From NCBI GenBank assembly GCA_039024435.1, contig JBCCQH010000046.1:1-53859 (forward strand): a DNA stretch of 53,859 bases, written 5' to 3'. This document shows, piece after piece, positions 1 to 7,662 of this stretch. Position numbers and translations under genes: made by a program. The notes beneath the pieces were generated by a model, which saw nothing but the letters and a program-made list of their open reading frames with translations, did not search any database and was not told where the DNA came from. Source of the DNA: JBCCQH01 sp039024435 (GTDB lineage: Bacteria; Bacteroidota; Bacteroidia; J057; JADKCL01). Within the stretch, counting starts at the first letter, position 1; every line of letters starts with the position of its first letter.

Positions 1-140
1 ATTTTGCTATGGCATCTTTTTCCGCCTCTCTTCAGCTATTTTCTCGCCCATAGCTTTGGCTATGGACTCCAAAATGAGCTTTGAGAGACAAAAAAATCTG
101 CGATAGCAAATTTCACAAACCAATTTTAAACAGCCTCTAA
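1..140. repeat. Dispersed intergenic repeat, copy 1 (left end outside window)
   Basis: This stretch aligns almost base for base with 11514-11651. Shared blocks include 'TTTTGCTATGGCATCTTTTT', 'GCTATGGACTC', 'AAAATGAGCTTTGA' and the right end 'CAAATTTCACAAACC' plus 'AATTTTAAAC'. A third copy at 44607-44785 keeps mainly the right end. The complete copy 2 has imperfect terminal inverted repeats. The left terminal repeat of copy 1 would lie before base 1. No open reading frame is conserved between copies, so it reads as a small non-coding, MITE-like element. Transposase and target duplication were not identified. Confidence 0.75.
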
Positions 141-704
141 GCCCAGTCCGGCGGTAGGTTTCGCAATCCATTTACGGCGAGTGCTTCATCTTTCTCGCGG
201 CAGTCGCGCTCGAAGTCATACATTTCTCAGGAATTTTTCCGGTAGCCCACAGCGTGCCTCCGGTAGAGGTAATCGCCAATGCACCCAACTCAACGAGGCG
301 AAAGATGCCGAGTTTGACCACCTCGCCTTCCCCGCGCAGGCGGGCGGGAGTCTACGGATCAAAATGGGAGGCAAGAGTAGGAGAGCGGCGGTTTTCCCGG
401 GGCCTCGGTAGCGCAGGGCAAGCTGCGTCGCCAGAATCACCAGCACCGCATACCCGCAGGAAAAGGAGCGAAGGGCAATTAAGGACCGGGCCAGAACAAG
501 GTGGGCATAGAAAGCTACTACGAAAGGCTTGTTCCCGAGAGGGTAGGCTGCTCATTTAGGATGGCAATGCCATTTTGTTGATTTGCGTGGAAGATTGGGG
601 GGGGACTTAGCATAAACATTCTGAGATGGTGAAGGTTATTTTCTTGTGAACATACGCCTTAGATCCACCGCGTCATACTATTTCGCAGTAATCCTTGCCT
701 CGCT
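141..704. other. Gene-free stretch upstream of bshA
   Basis: No intact gene is convincing here. Overlapping short open frames on both strands lack ribosome binding sites and family features. The only structured content is a hydrophobic, start-less open frame on the minus strand (216-551, listed separately). The last 100 bases before bshA are AT-richer and probably hold its promoter, but no clean TAnnTTTG motif is present. Confidence 0.5.
216..551 (-). pseudogene. Possible decayed membrane-protein fragment
   Basis: A 112-codon frame stays open on the minus strand between stops at 552-554 and 216-218. Read from its upstream end it gives hydrophobic stretches such as 'VVAFYAHLVLARSLIAL', 'YAVLVILATQLALRYR' and 'TAALLLLPPILI', which look like membrane helices rather than a random frame. 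There is no ATG and no ribosome binding site at the expected place, and the last 40 codons look non-coding. I read it as the remnant of a membrane protein, perhaps the membrane part of a glycosyltransferase, but the family is a guess. It could also be a chance frame in GC-rich DNA. Confidence 0.25.
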
Positions 705-1844
705 ATGAACATTGGAATTGTTTGCTATCCAACTTACGGAGGAAGTGGTGTCGTCGCTACCGAGCTGGGCAAGTCCCTGGCTATGCGTGGACACAAAGTG
801 CATTTTATCACTTACAGCCGGCCCATTCGACTGGGACACTTTACCCAGAACATCACTTTTCACGAAGTACGCATCGCGGATTATCCTCTGTTTGAGTACC
901 CGCCCTACGAATCGGCACTGGCCAGTACGATGGTGGACGTTGCCCGGTATCAGGATTTGGATTTGTTCCACGTGCACTACGCGATTCCGCACGCTTCCGC
1001 GGGATTGCAAGCACGCAATATTCTCCGGGAAATGGGCCGTTACGTGCCGGTGATCACGACGCTGCACGGCACCGATATCACGCTGGTGGGCAAGCGGAAG
1101 GTTTATGAGCCGGTGGTCGCCTGGTCGATCAACCACAGCGATGGTGTGACGGCGGTATCGGATTTCCTACGCCAGGACACCTACGATACATTTTCCATCA
1201 ACCGGGAGATCGCGGTGATTTCAAACTTTGTGGATCTGGACCGCTTTTCAAAGCAGGACAAAGAGCATTTTCGCAAGATCATCGCCCCGAACAATGAAAA
1301 GATCATCGTCCACACTTCAAACTTTCGGAAGGTGAAGCGCACCGAGGATGTCGTCCGCACTTTCGAAAAGATTCGGCAAGGGATTTCCTCGAAGTTGCTG
1401 ATGCTCGGAGATGGCCCGGAACGCCAGCGCTGCGAAGCCCTCTGCCGTGAACTCAATCTGTGCAGCGACATTGTATTCCTCGGCAACCAAAATCCGGTCG
1501 AGGAAATTTATTCTCTGGCGGATTTGTTTTTGATGCCTTCGGCTTCGGAGAGTTTCGGTTTATCGGCGCTGGAGGCCATGGCTTGTGGTGTGCCGTGCAT
1601 CACCTCAAATGCGGGGGGATTGCCAGAAATCAATCGCAGTGGTGTCACCGGTTTTTCCATCGAGGTGGGTGACGTGGCCGAGATGGGACGGCGGGCATTG
1701 GAACTGCTGAACGACGATAAAAAGTGGCGGGAATTTTCCCAAAATGCGCGCCGGGTGGCCGAGGAGTACGCTTTGGACAATGTAGTCCCGCACTACGAAA
1801 AATACTACGAAGAGGTCCTGAACGGTGTCAAAACTGGAGCGTAG
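705..1844 (+). CDS. bshA: N-acetyl-alpha-D-glucosaminyl L-malate synthase BshA
   Basis: This 379-residue GT4 retaining glycosyltransferase has the usual BshA length and should transfer GlcNAc from UDP-GlcNAc to L-malate, the first step of bacillithiol synthesis in the cytosol. The N-terminus 'MNIGIVCYPTYGGSGVVATE' is the BshA signature with the glycine-rich loop. 'TTLHGTDIT' lies in the middle. The C-terminal Rossmann domain carries 'SESFGLSALEAMACGVP', the EX7E-type donor-binding motif. The ATG at 705 is chosen because the family signature begins there. The downstream DUF4834 gene follows within 15 bases, so they may be cotranscribed. BshB and BshC genes are not in this window. A small CxxC protein encoded just downstream on the other strand could be a redox partner, but nothing shows that directly. 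Confidence 0.93.
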   Translation: MNIGIVCYPTYGGSGVVATELGKSLAMRGHKVHFITYSRPIRLGHFTQNITFHEVRIADYPLFEYPPYESALASTMVDVARYQDLDLFHVHYAIPHASAGLQARNILREMGRYVPVITTLHGTDITLVGKRKVYEPVVAWSINHSDGVTAVSDFLRQDTYDTFSINREIAVISNFVDLDRFSKQDKEHFRKIIAPNNEKIIVHTSNFRKVKRTEDVVRTFEKIRQGISSKLLMLGDGPERQRCEALCRELNLCSDIVFLGNQNPVEEIYSLADLFLMPSASESFGLSALEAMACGVPCITSNAGGLPEINRSGVTGFSIEVGDVAEMGRRALELLNDDKKWREFSQNARRVAEEYALDNVVPHYEKYYEEVLNGVKTGA

Positions 1845-1859
1845 TCCCTATATTTGAGC

Positions 1860-2168
1860 ATGATTATTTTGAAGCTCATATTTTGGGTCGTCGTATTTTA
1901 CGTGGCGGTCTATTTGTTCTTCAAATTTTTTGGCCCTCTCATTTCCAAGCGTGTTTTGCGCTATTTCGTCAAAAAAGCCCAAGAAGACCTCGACCGACAA
2001 ACCCGCACCTACGAACAGCACGCTGAAGGTTACAGCCCATTTGAAGACAACGTTTTTCTGGACGACGACGTCAAAGTTTCCATCCCCAAGGCCAACGACA
2101 AAAAGGAAGAAAAGCCTTCCATCGATGAGAAGTACATCGAAGAGGTGGATTACGAAGATGTAGATTGA
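1860..2168 (+). CDS. DUF4834 family small membrane protein
   Basis: This 102-residue protein has one N-terminal membrane helix (about residues 3-23, 'LIFWVVVFYVAVYLFFKFF') followed by a charged cytoplasmic tail rich in Asp, Glu and Lys, ending 'EEVDYEDVD'. This layout matches DUF4834, a small Bacteroidota family of unknown function. An in-frame TTG lies two codons upstream (1854), but the ATG at 1860 is the likelier start. The gene begins 15 bases after bshA stops, suggesting one transcription unit. No catalytic motif is visible. Family assignment is by pattern recognition, and its role is unknown. Confidence 0.75.
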   Translation: MIILKLIFWVVVFYVAVYLFFKFFGPLISKRVLRYFVKKAQEDLDRQTRTYEQHAEGYSPFEDNVFLDDDVKVSIPKANDKKEEKPSIDEKYIEEVDYEDVD

Positions 2169-2217
2169 GTAAACAGTTCCAATAGGCAAACAAATCTTTC
2201 CAAGGTTCAGTAAACGA

Positions 2218-2436
2218 TCAGGCGCTGGCCGCTGCCGGGATATCCGGTCCGTAGGCGAGCAGTCGTCCTCCCTGGAAAAGGGCGGGTACGATCAGGAGTC
2301 CTTCCGGGGTTTCTACCTCGGGATCACTGAGGTCGACCACCCGGAAAGCAATGCGCTTCTCGCGCAGGTGGTGGGCCACTTTGTCACAGCTTTCGCAGCC
2401 GTCGCTGATGAATAAGGTGTATTCCATTTCAATCAC
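2218..2436 (-). CDS. Small glutaredoxin/thioredoxin-like CxxC protein
   Basis: This short protein of about 70 residues starts with a beta strand, 'YTLFISDGCESCDKVAHHL', with a CxxC (CESC) at the start of the first helix. A second strand 'AFRVVDLSD' and a 'VPALF' segment follow, where the proline before the strand fits the cis-Pro loop of thioredoxin folds. It could act as a thiol-disulfide exchanger or metal-binding redox protein in the cytosol. The start is either the GTG at 2436, overlapping the Crp/Fnr stop by four bases, or the ATG at 2427. Translational coupling to the regulator gene upstream is likely. The C-terminus is shorter than that of standard glutaredoxins. Confidence 0.7.
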   Translation of the reverse strand: MIEMEYTLFISDGCESCDKVAHHLREKRIAFRVVDLSDPEVETPEGLLIVPALFQGGRLLAYGPDIPAAASA

Positions 2437-3113
2437 TTTAGTTTGCGCACGTCACGGACGATGATCCGTTTTCGTTCGAAATTGATGATGTTGTCGGCGC
2501 GAAGCTCATTCAGAACAGTGGTGACGGTCTGGCGGGAACTGGCGGTAAGGTTGGCGATTTCCTGGTGAGTCAGCGAATGCCGAATCAGAACTTCGTCGCC
2601 AGCGGGTCGACCGATTTCTTCGGCCATTTCCCGGATAAAGTCGATGATGCGGGTGCGGGCATCTTTGAAAATGAGCGCCTTGAGTTTGCGCTCGATTTTC
2701 CGCATCCGAAATCCGATAAGTTTGGTGAGGCGCAGACCCATTTTGGTGCTGCGCTCCATCAGCGTTTCCATGTCATCGATTCCCATCGCACAGATGACGA
2801 CGCCTTCGTCCATTGCCTGGGCGTAGTCTTCGCGTTGGCCTTCGCCGGTCAGCGCCAGTTCCCCAAACACTTCTCCTGGTTGCAGGATGGTCAGGATATT
2901 TTCCCGGCCATCTTCCGAGGTATTTCCGATCTTGATCCGTCCTTCTTTCAGGAAGAAGAGGGACCGGGAGGGGTCTTCGGGGAAATAGATGTACTGCCCT
3001 TTTTTGGCGTTCATCATCACGGTGGTGTCGTGGATGTGCATCATTTCGTCCTTGGACAAACCTTCCAGAAGGTTGAAGTTTTCGAGGTACCAAAGCTTTG
3101 AGCGGTCGGCCAT
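2433..3113 (-). CDS. Crp/Fnr family transcriptional regulator
   Basis: This 226-residue protein has a cyclic-nucleotide-binding-type beta barrel (about residues 15-125, with 'GQYIYFPEDPSRSLFFL' and 'PGEVFGELAL'), a long dimer helix (130-165) and a C-terminal winged helix. The recognition helix lies around 'LTHQEIANLTASSRQTVTTV', the classic Crp/Fnr HTH. There are no clustered N-terminal cysteines, so an iron-sulfur Fnr role is unlikely, and the effector is unknown. It is cotranscribed with the CxxC protein, which hints at a redox-linked regulon (inference). The operon faces bshA/DUF4834 convergently. Confidence 0.9.
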   Translation of the reverse strand: MADRSKLWYLENFNLLEGLSKDEMMHIHDTTVMMNAKKGQYIYFPEDPSRSLFFLKEGRIKIGNTSEDGRENILTILQPGEVFGELALTGEGQREDYAQAMDEGVVICAMGIDDMETLMERSTKMGLRLTKLIGFRMRKIERKLKALIFKDARTRIIDFIREMAEEIGRPAGDEVLIRHSLTHQEIANLTASSRQTVTTVLNELRADNIINFERKRIIVRDVRKLK

Positions 3114-3430
3114 GTTTAAGTGTGATTGCGGTTGGATACGATACGAACAATGTTCATGCCAGAGGAAACGGTGTACTTCAGTCTACCGATTTCCCCGGGG
3201 CATGTTCCAAAGGTGAGACTTTTCGGGAAATCGTTTTGTTCAGGCTTTGACAATTGCCCGGGTGGCGTGACCTGCCTGTACGGTCCAGTTATAAGATCGC
3301 CTCTTACCCGATCCGGAGAGCAATGCCGGAGTGCGGTTGCGCGGGGTTGCTCGGCCCAAGTGATCGGGGAGGGGGGGGTAGTACGGGATAGCCAGGGCAG
3401 TGTTCCTCACTGATCAATGTATTTTTCCGT
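3114..3430. other. Intergenic region upstream of the Crp/Fnr gene
   Basis: This 317-base gap separates the Crp/Fnr gene (-) from the end of the M28 peptidase gene (-). A 95-codon plus-strand frame (3126-3413) has no ribosome binding site, has shadow-like composition and is not accepted as a gene. The regulator's promoter should lie near 3115-3180, but no clear TAnnTTTG motif is found. A run of G (3365-3378) is the only low-complexity feature. I see nothing else. Confidence 0.4.
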
Positions 3431-5167
3431 TTACTCCATCACCATGCGCCGGGTTTCGAGGATGCGGCCGTCGATGACCAGGCTGTAGAAGTAGACCCCC
3501 CGGGCGTGGAATCCATGGTAGAAGTATACTTCGTTGATGTCGGCTTCTAAGGTCATCGGTATGCGCTCGACTTCCCGGCCTTTGATGTCGGAAATGCGGA
3601 TAAACGCTTCTTCAAACTGGACGAAGTCCTCCCGGCGCACAGTAATAATGGTCTGTTCGTCGAAAGGATTGGGGCGATTGGGCAGGAGACTGACTCCGGA
3701 AGGGTGGGCTCCATCGATTCCGGTGAGCGTGAGGTTGTCTTCGTTGCTGAACAGACTCTCGATTCCGTTGCTGTCGACCGCGGCGACGCTGAGGATGATC
3801 GTTGTGCCTTGGGTCAATCCCAAAAGGGTGTCGAGGGGCCCTGTAAGGGTGTAGACGGTGTCCCAGTCATTGTTGGTCTGGCGGATTGCGACGCGGTAGG
3901 CAGGGTAAGGGATCGCCGAGGCAATGTTGACCTCGATTCCCCCGGCGGCCGGGACCGCACTGAAGGTGGGCGTTTCTGGTCCTATGCCGATCAGGCCGGC
4001 GGCATTGGCGTTGATGAGCGCGTTGCGTGCCAGATAATTGAAGTCGACGTAGAAGCTGTCGAGGTTTCCGTCATTGTCGAGGTCAATGCCGATGCTGTCC
4101 TCGGAGGTGTGCTGCCGGTCCATGTAGCCGGGCGTGCTGGGATTACCGTTCCCGTGTTCATTGGCTGAGGTAAAGCGAATGGCAGAAAATCCGCGTTGGC
4201 GGAAGGGGATGTGGTCGCCCCCGCGTCCCGTTCGGTCTTCACCGGACATGATGTTGATGGCCATTGGGACATTGATTTGGGACAGCAATTCCTCTTTGTA
4301 CTCCAGTTTCACGTACCGCGCCAATTGTTTGTTGGGACTGTTGTATCCGCCGGAGGAATAGATGCGTACGTTCAGGCTGTCGATGTCGCCCGCGCCGGGG
4401 CAGCCGGGGGGCGAGGCGGTAGTCCCGCAAAAAATTCCACCGACGATATCGTTGTTCAGTACGGCTTTGACCGGAATATTGCTGCTGAAGCAGTAATTGG
4501 CCATGGCATCGGCACCGAACAATCCCTGTTCCTCCCCGGTGGTGAGCATAAATACAATCGTATGGTTGAAGCTGTAGCGGCTCAGTACCCGGGCCAGTTC
4601 CATCACCAAGACGGTTCCGCTCCCGTTGTCATCGGCCCCGTAAGCCGCACAATTGATGTCGCAATTGCCGTCACAACGGCTGTCCATGTGGCCTTCAATA
4701 ATGATGATGCCCTCGGCATCGGCGTCGATTCCGGGCAGCACGCCGAGGACATTGCGGTGCTGTCCCATGCCGCAGACGGTCCGGTCAAATTGCAGGTAGC
4801 CCGTCAGGAGGCGGTTTTCGTTTTCGGCGCTGAATTCCTGGAATTTGCCCAAGGCCCAGCGGCGTGCCGCACCAATTCCGGTCGTGGAAGAGACGGTGTC
4901 CGAGCCGGTATTGCGGTTGAAAAATTCGCTCAGGCGCACGAGGTAGCTTTGCAGACTATCGGGCGCAATGCTACCCAATAGACCACCGATGATGCTGTCG
5001 GGATGATTCAGTACGGTACTGGCGAGGTAGTCAGCGGGGTTGTAATTGCCCTTGATGACTTGATCGGCGGTCGGATTGGTGATTAAAATGTTGCTGGTCT
5101 GAGCGGGAAGCCACAGGAAAGCGGCCGCCATTAACAGCCCGCACAGCAAATGAACCGAATTGCGCAT
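3431..5167 (-). CDS. Secreted M28 family zinc metallopeptidase with T9SS tail
   Basis: This is a predicted exported aminopeptidase-like enzyme of 578 residues. The frame is open 17 codons further upstream, but 'MRNSVHLLCGLLMAAAFLWL' is a good signal peptide, so the ATG at 5167 is chosen. The M28 core shows the metal and catalytic residues in order: His and Asp in 'EGHMDSR', Asp in 'GADDNGSG', Glu-Glu in 'TTGEEQGLFG', Asp in 'NNDIVGG' and His in 'GGDHIPF'. This matches the co-catalytic two-zinc site. A fibronectin-like segment follows (about 420-490). The last 85 residues ('LLPNRPNPFDEQ' onward, ending 'ILETRRMVME') are a type A sorting domain. It should cross the outer membrane by T9SS and act on extracellular peptides. 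No operon partner is evident. Confidence 0.9.
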   Translation of the reverse strand: MRNSVHLLCGLLMAAAFLWLPAQTSNILITNPTADQVIKGNYNPADYLASTVLNHPDSIIGGLLGSIAPDSLQSYLVRLSEFFNRNTGSDTVSSTTGIGAARRWALGKFQEFSAENENRLLTGYLQFDRTVCGMGQHRNVLGVLPGIDADAEGIIIIEGHMDSRCDGNCDINCAAYGADDNGSGTVLVMELARVLSRYSFNHTIVFMLTTGEEQGLFGADAMANYCFSSNIPVKAVLNNDIVGGIFCGTTASPPGCPGAGDIDSLNVRIYSSGGYNSPNKQLARYVKLEYKEELLSQINVPMAINIMSGEDRTGRGGDHIPFRQRGFSAIRFTSANEHGNGNPSTPGYMDRQHTSEDSIGIDLDNDGNLDSFYVDFNYLARNALINANAAGLIGIGPETPTFSAVPAAGGIEVNIASAIPYPAYRVAIRQTNNDWDTVYTLTGPLDTLLGLTQGTTIILSVAAVDSNGIESLFSNEDNLTLTGIDGAHPSGVSLLPNRPNPFDEQTIITVRREDFVQFEEAFIRISDIKGREVERIPMTLEADINEVYFYHGFHARGVYFYSLVIDGRILETRRMVME

Positions 5168-5494
5168 AGTGAGTAATATTTTCTTGAGAAAACCGCCGCT
5201 GGCGTTGCAAGCTTCCACACCGGGGCGTGCGTTTTAAAATACGTTTTTCTGCACAGGTACAAAAGGGAAGTAGGCCCAGGGTACGGCGATCATGGTCGTT
5301 GCCGCGGCCAGATCGAGATCCGTTGGTGAAAAATGATGCCATCTTTTAGGTCTGAAAATCAGGCAATTATGCGAATTTTTGATTTTTTTCTTCTTCCGTG
5401 TACGTGTAGTTGGGCCGTAGCGGGTCTAAGAAGCAAAACGAGAACAACTCCGACTTAGAATTAAAGAAACGCAGAACCCTAAATCAAAAATGAA
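5168..5494. other. Divergent intergenic region (peptidase / lipoprotein)
   Basis: This 327-base region lies between the start of the M28 peptidase (-) and the lipoprotein gene (+), so it should hold both promoters. It becomes AT-rich from about 5340 on, but I find no exact TAnnTTTG with a well-spaced TTTG on either strand. No gene is supported; the frame continuing the peptidase to 5218 is treated as untranslated leader. Confidence 0.4.
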
Positions 5495-6298
5495 ATGAAA
5501 TTTACGAACAGCATTCTCCTCGCCCTCTCTCTGGTCTTTGTTCTTGCGAGCTGTGGGCGGCAGTCCGATGAACCGGCTCCTGAACTGCCGCCGGAAGCTT
5601 CTTTCCTGATGGATTTTGCGGACTTTTCCGACGGTAAAATGGCGAACGGGCGCCTTTCCGACGACTCCACCTACAGCAATTTTGGTTTTGCTGCCACGAA
5701 TGTTCTGATCTGGAATGTAGTGATCGCGGTCAATGCCGTGGTTCCGGTAGCGGCCTTTGGGGAGTCGTTTAACCACACGCCGCAGTGGGATCGCCGATTG
5801 CAGCGGTATGTCTGGGAATACAGCGTAACGGTGCTGGGGCGTCAGTATGATGCTTCGCTGCAAGGCTGGATCGACGGAGCCGATTCACGCTGGGAAATGT
5901 ACATCTCGCAGCAGCGTGGATTTCAGAACTTTCTGTGGTACAGCGGTCGCTCAGCGATCACCCGTGGGAACGCCAACTGGACGTTGAACCGGGACCCGAG
6001 TGCACCCACGCCCTACATCGCGATTGAGTACAATGCCACGAGCTTCAATGATGCCCGCATCCGCTACACGAATATCATCCCCGGAGATGCCGGAAATGGG
6101 GGTTATATCGAGTACCGCATTGTTGATGATCCGGAGCGGGACCGTGCTTATACCATCTACGGCCCGCAAGAAAACCGCATGATTGAGATCGAGTGGAGCC
6201 ACTTTGACTTGGTGGGACGGGTAAAGGATGAGATTCACTTTGGCGACAGTGATTGGCGCTGCTGGGATGCCGGCTACATCGATGTCGACTGCCAATAA
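5495..6298 (+). CDS. Putative lipoprotein of unknown function
   Basis: This 267-residue protein begins with a lipoprotein signal peptide, 'MKFTNSILLALSLVFVLASC', with lipobox LASC, so the mature protein should be anchored by a lipidated Cys at about residue 20. No residue suggests inner-membrane retention. The body is rich in aromatic residues and beta-type stretches ('YVWEYSVTVLGRQYDASLQG', 'DSRWEMYISQQRGFQNF'), resembling a lipocalin- or jelly-roll-like beta domain, but I recognise no family. A second ATG overlaps just upstream out of frame. The gene stands alone and is followed by a strong terminator. Confidence 0.75.
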   Translation: MKFTNSILLALSLVFVLASCGRQSDEPAPELPPEASFLMDFADFSDGKMANGRLSDDSTYSNFGFAATNVLIWNVVIAVNAVVPVAAFGESFNHTPQWDRRLQRYVWEYSVTVLGRQYDASLQGWIDGADSRWEMYISQQRGFQNFLWYSGRSAITRGNANWTLNRDPSAPTPYIAIEYNATSFNDARIRYTNIIPGDAGNGGYIEYRIVDDPERDRAYTIYGPQENRMIEIEWSHFDLVGRVKDEIHFGDSDWRCWDAGYIDVDCQ

Positions 6299-6450
6299 AA
6301 GCCAATTAACTGTGGAAATTGAAATTGTGACTGGGGAGGCAGAAACTGAGCTTTCGATTCCCTGGAGATTACCAAGCAACCGATAAATAAGCAATACAAA
6401 TACAGGCGATTCAGTATTACATCTTTGATCTGACGAACCATACGAACGTG

Positions 6451-6477
6451 AGCCGGGATTGACCATCCCGGCTTTTT
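6451..6477 (+). terminator. Rho-independent terminator after the lipoprotein gene
   Basis: A 9-bp perfect stem, AGCCGGGAT / ATCCCGGCT, with a 5-base loop is followed at once by TTTTT. It lies about 150 bases after the lipoprotein stop and faces the plus strand. A second perfect hairpin, TTTTAATTGC-gta-GCAATTAAAA (6474-6496), overlaps its T-run and could block transcription both ways. Confidence 0.8.
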
Positions 6478-6561
6478 AATTGCGTAGCAATTAAAATACT
6501 ACAATTGTTTGCGGAATTTTGGGGATTAATTTGGTTTATAGCTAAAAAAAGTGGCGAAAAG

Positions 6562-6592
6562 TTTTTTATCCCGAAAAAAAGAAATACCTTTG
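6562..6592 (+). promoter_or_regulatory. Predicted Bacteroidota promoter for the DUF3800 gene
   Basis: TACCTTTG at 6585-6592 exactly fits the TAnnTTTG -7 element of the Bacteroidota primary sigma factor. A T-rich stretch at 6562-6567 stands at the usual -33 distance but is not an exact TTTG. The start would be near 6598, about 100 bases before the gene. Confidence 0.45.
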
Positions 6593-6697
6593 GAGAGCTG
6601 GCGGGTAAAACCTGGAAGAGCGTGATGGTGAGAAACTATCATAAGTGTGTTCTTAAATACACCGCAGTCAGGGTCCGCCACTTTTCTTTTTACCTAT

Positions 6698-7357
6698 ATG
6701 AAGTCAAACGTCTACCTCGATGAGAGCGGAGACCTGGGATGGAAATTTGGGGCGGAATATCGGAGGGGAGGATCGAGTAGATATTTGACACTTGCCTACA
6801 TTATTGTTCCGAGAGCATCCAAAGCGCTGCCCAAGCGTCTCGTGCGGGAATGCTTCCGAAAGTGGGGAGCAGATCCAAAGCAAGAATTGAAAGGCAATCG
6901 CATGTCCCTTGAGCAGCAAGATCTGATTATTGATCAAACAATACAGATGCTACACAAGGAACCCAATGCGCACCTGGGAGCCATCACCGTCAAAAAGCAA
7001 AACGTTGCGCCGCATATCCGGCAAGACGGAAACAAGCTGTACAACTATATGATTGGGCTTGGGCTGTTGAGCGGAATACGAAAATGTGACCACGTTAATC
7101 TCATCCGCGACAACCGAAGTGTGAAGGTTAAAAGTGGCAATAGCATTGGGGATTACCTCCAAACGAAATTGTGGTTTGAAATGTGTAGCTGTACAGAATT
7201 GGTAGATATGCCGCAGGATAGCTTGGGCAACAATTCGCTGCAATTCATCGATTGGATTTCCTACATGGTCTGGTCAGCTTACGAGGATCGCAATATGTAT
7301 GCTTTTTGTCGGTTGCAGCCCTACCTATCGACGAAGGATTTGTTCTTTGGTCGTTGA
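6698..7357 (+). CDS. DUF3800 domain protein
   Basis: This 219-residue protein opens with 'YLDESGDLGWKF', the DUF3800 hallmark, whose acidic residues belong to an RNase H-like fold. Further acidic positions occur in 'VNLIRDNRSVK' and near the C-terminus ('QFIDWISYMVWSAYEDRN'), also typical of the family. A nuclease activity is inferred for DUF3800 from fold but is not established here. The frame is open to 6647; the ATG at 6698 is chosen because the signature follows immediately. It is a single gene with its own predicted promoter behind a terminator and no partner. DUF3800 genes often sit in accessory regions, but no defence neighbours are seen. Confidence 0.85.
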   Translation: MKSNVYLDESGDLGWKFGAEYRRGGSSRYLTLAYIIVPRASKALPKRLVRECFRKWGADPKQELKGNRMSLEQQDLIIDQTIQMLHKEPNAHLGAITVKKQNVAPHIRQDGNKLYNYMIGLGLLSGIRKCDHVNLIRDNRSVKVKSGNSIGDYLQTKLWFEMCSCTELVDMPQDSLGNNSLQFIDWISYMVWSAYEDRNMYAFCRLQPYLSTKDLFFGR

Positions 7358-7662
7358 TTGATTTTACTTTGCCTTCATGAACTTCCAAGCGCGTTCCCGG
7401 TGGTTCAAATTGTACGGTCTAGAACTCCAATTTGCTCATCCGGAGCCCAACAAGAACGAATTGTTACGGCCGTCGCCGCGCTTAACTTCCGGCGGGAAGA
7501 TAGCCAATCAACCGCGCTGCGCTGGTGGCTTGGGTTCAGCGGGCCTGGGATATTCCTCCCATCCTTTTATCGCTCTCCGGATTGCAATCCAGGTTGAATC
7601 AAGGGGTTTGCCCCAATGAACGCCCCCGATGAGGCAATTCAATCTGAACGAGAAGAAAAGGA
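7358..7662. other. Gap between convergent genes
   Basis: This 305-base stretch lies between the ends of the DUF3800 gene (+) and the permease gene (-). Two overlapping plus-strand frames of about 80 codons have no ribosome binding site or recognisable product. No hairpin with a T-run is obvious. I see nothing else in it. Confidence 0.4.

Noticed and set aside
2218..3113. Oxygen-sensing Fnr role for the Crp/Fnr regulator
   Set aside because: The cysteine cluster needed to bind an iron-sulfur cluster is not present, so only the general family call is kept.
3126..3413. 95-codon plus-strand frame in the gap upstream of the Crp/Fnr gene
   Set aside because: No ribosome binding site, no recognisable domain and mixed composition; it overlaps the expected promoter region.
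6505..6723. 72-codon plus-strand frame before the DUF3800 gene
   Set aside because: It spans the predicted promoter and overlaps the DUF3800 start in another frame; the peptide is basic and unlike any family.
6698..7357. DUF3800 gene as part of a defence island
   Set aside because: No restriction, CRISPR, toxin-antitoxin or other defence genes lie within several kilobases; the neighbours are housekeeping or envelope genes.
7377..7619. 80-codon plus-strand frame after the DUF3800 gene
   Set aside because: No start signals, no family; a second overlapping frame of the same length argues for chance.
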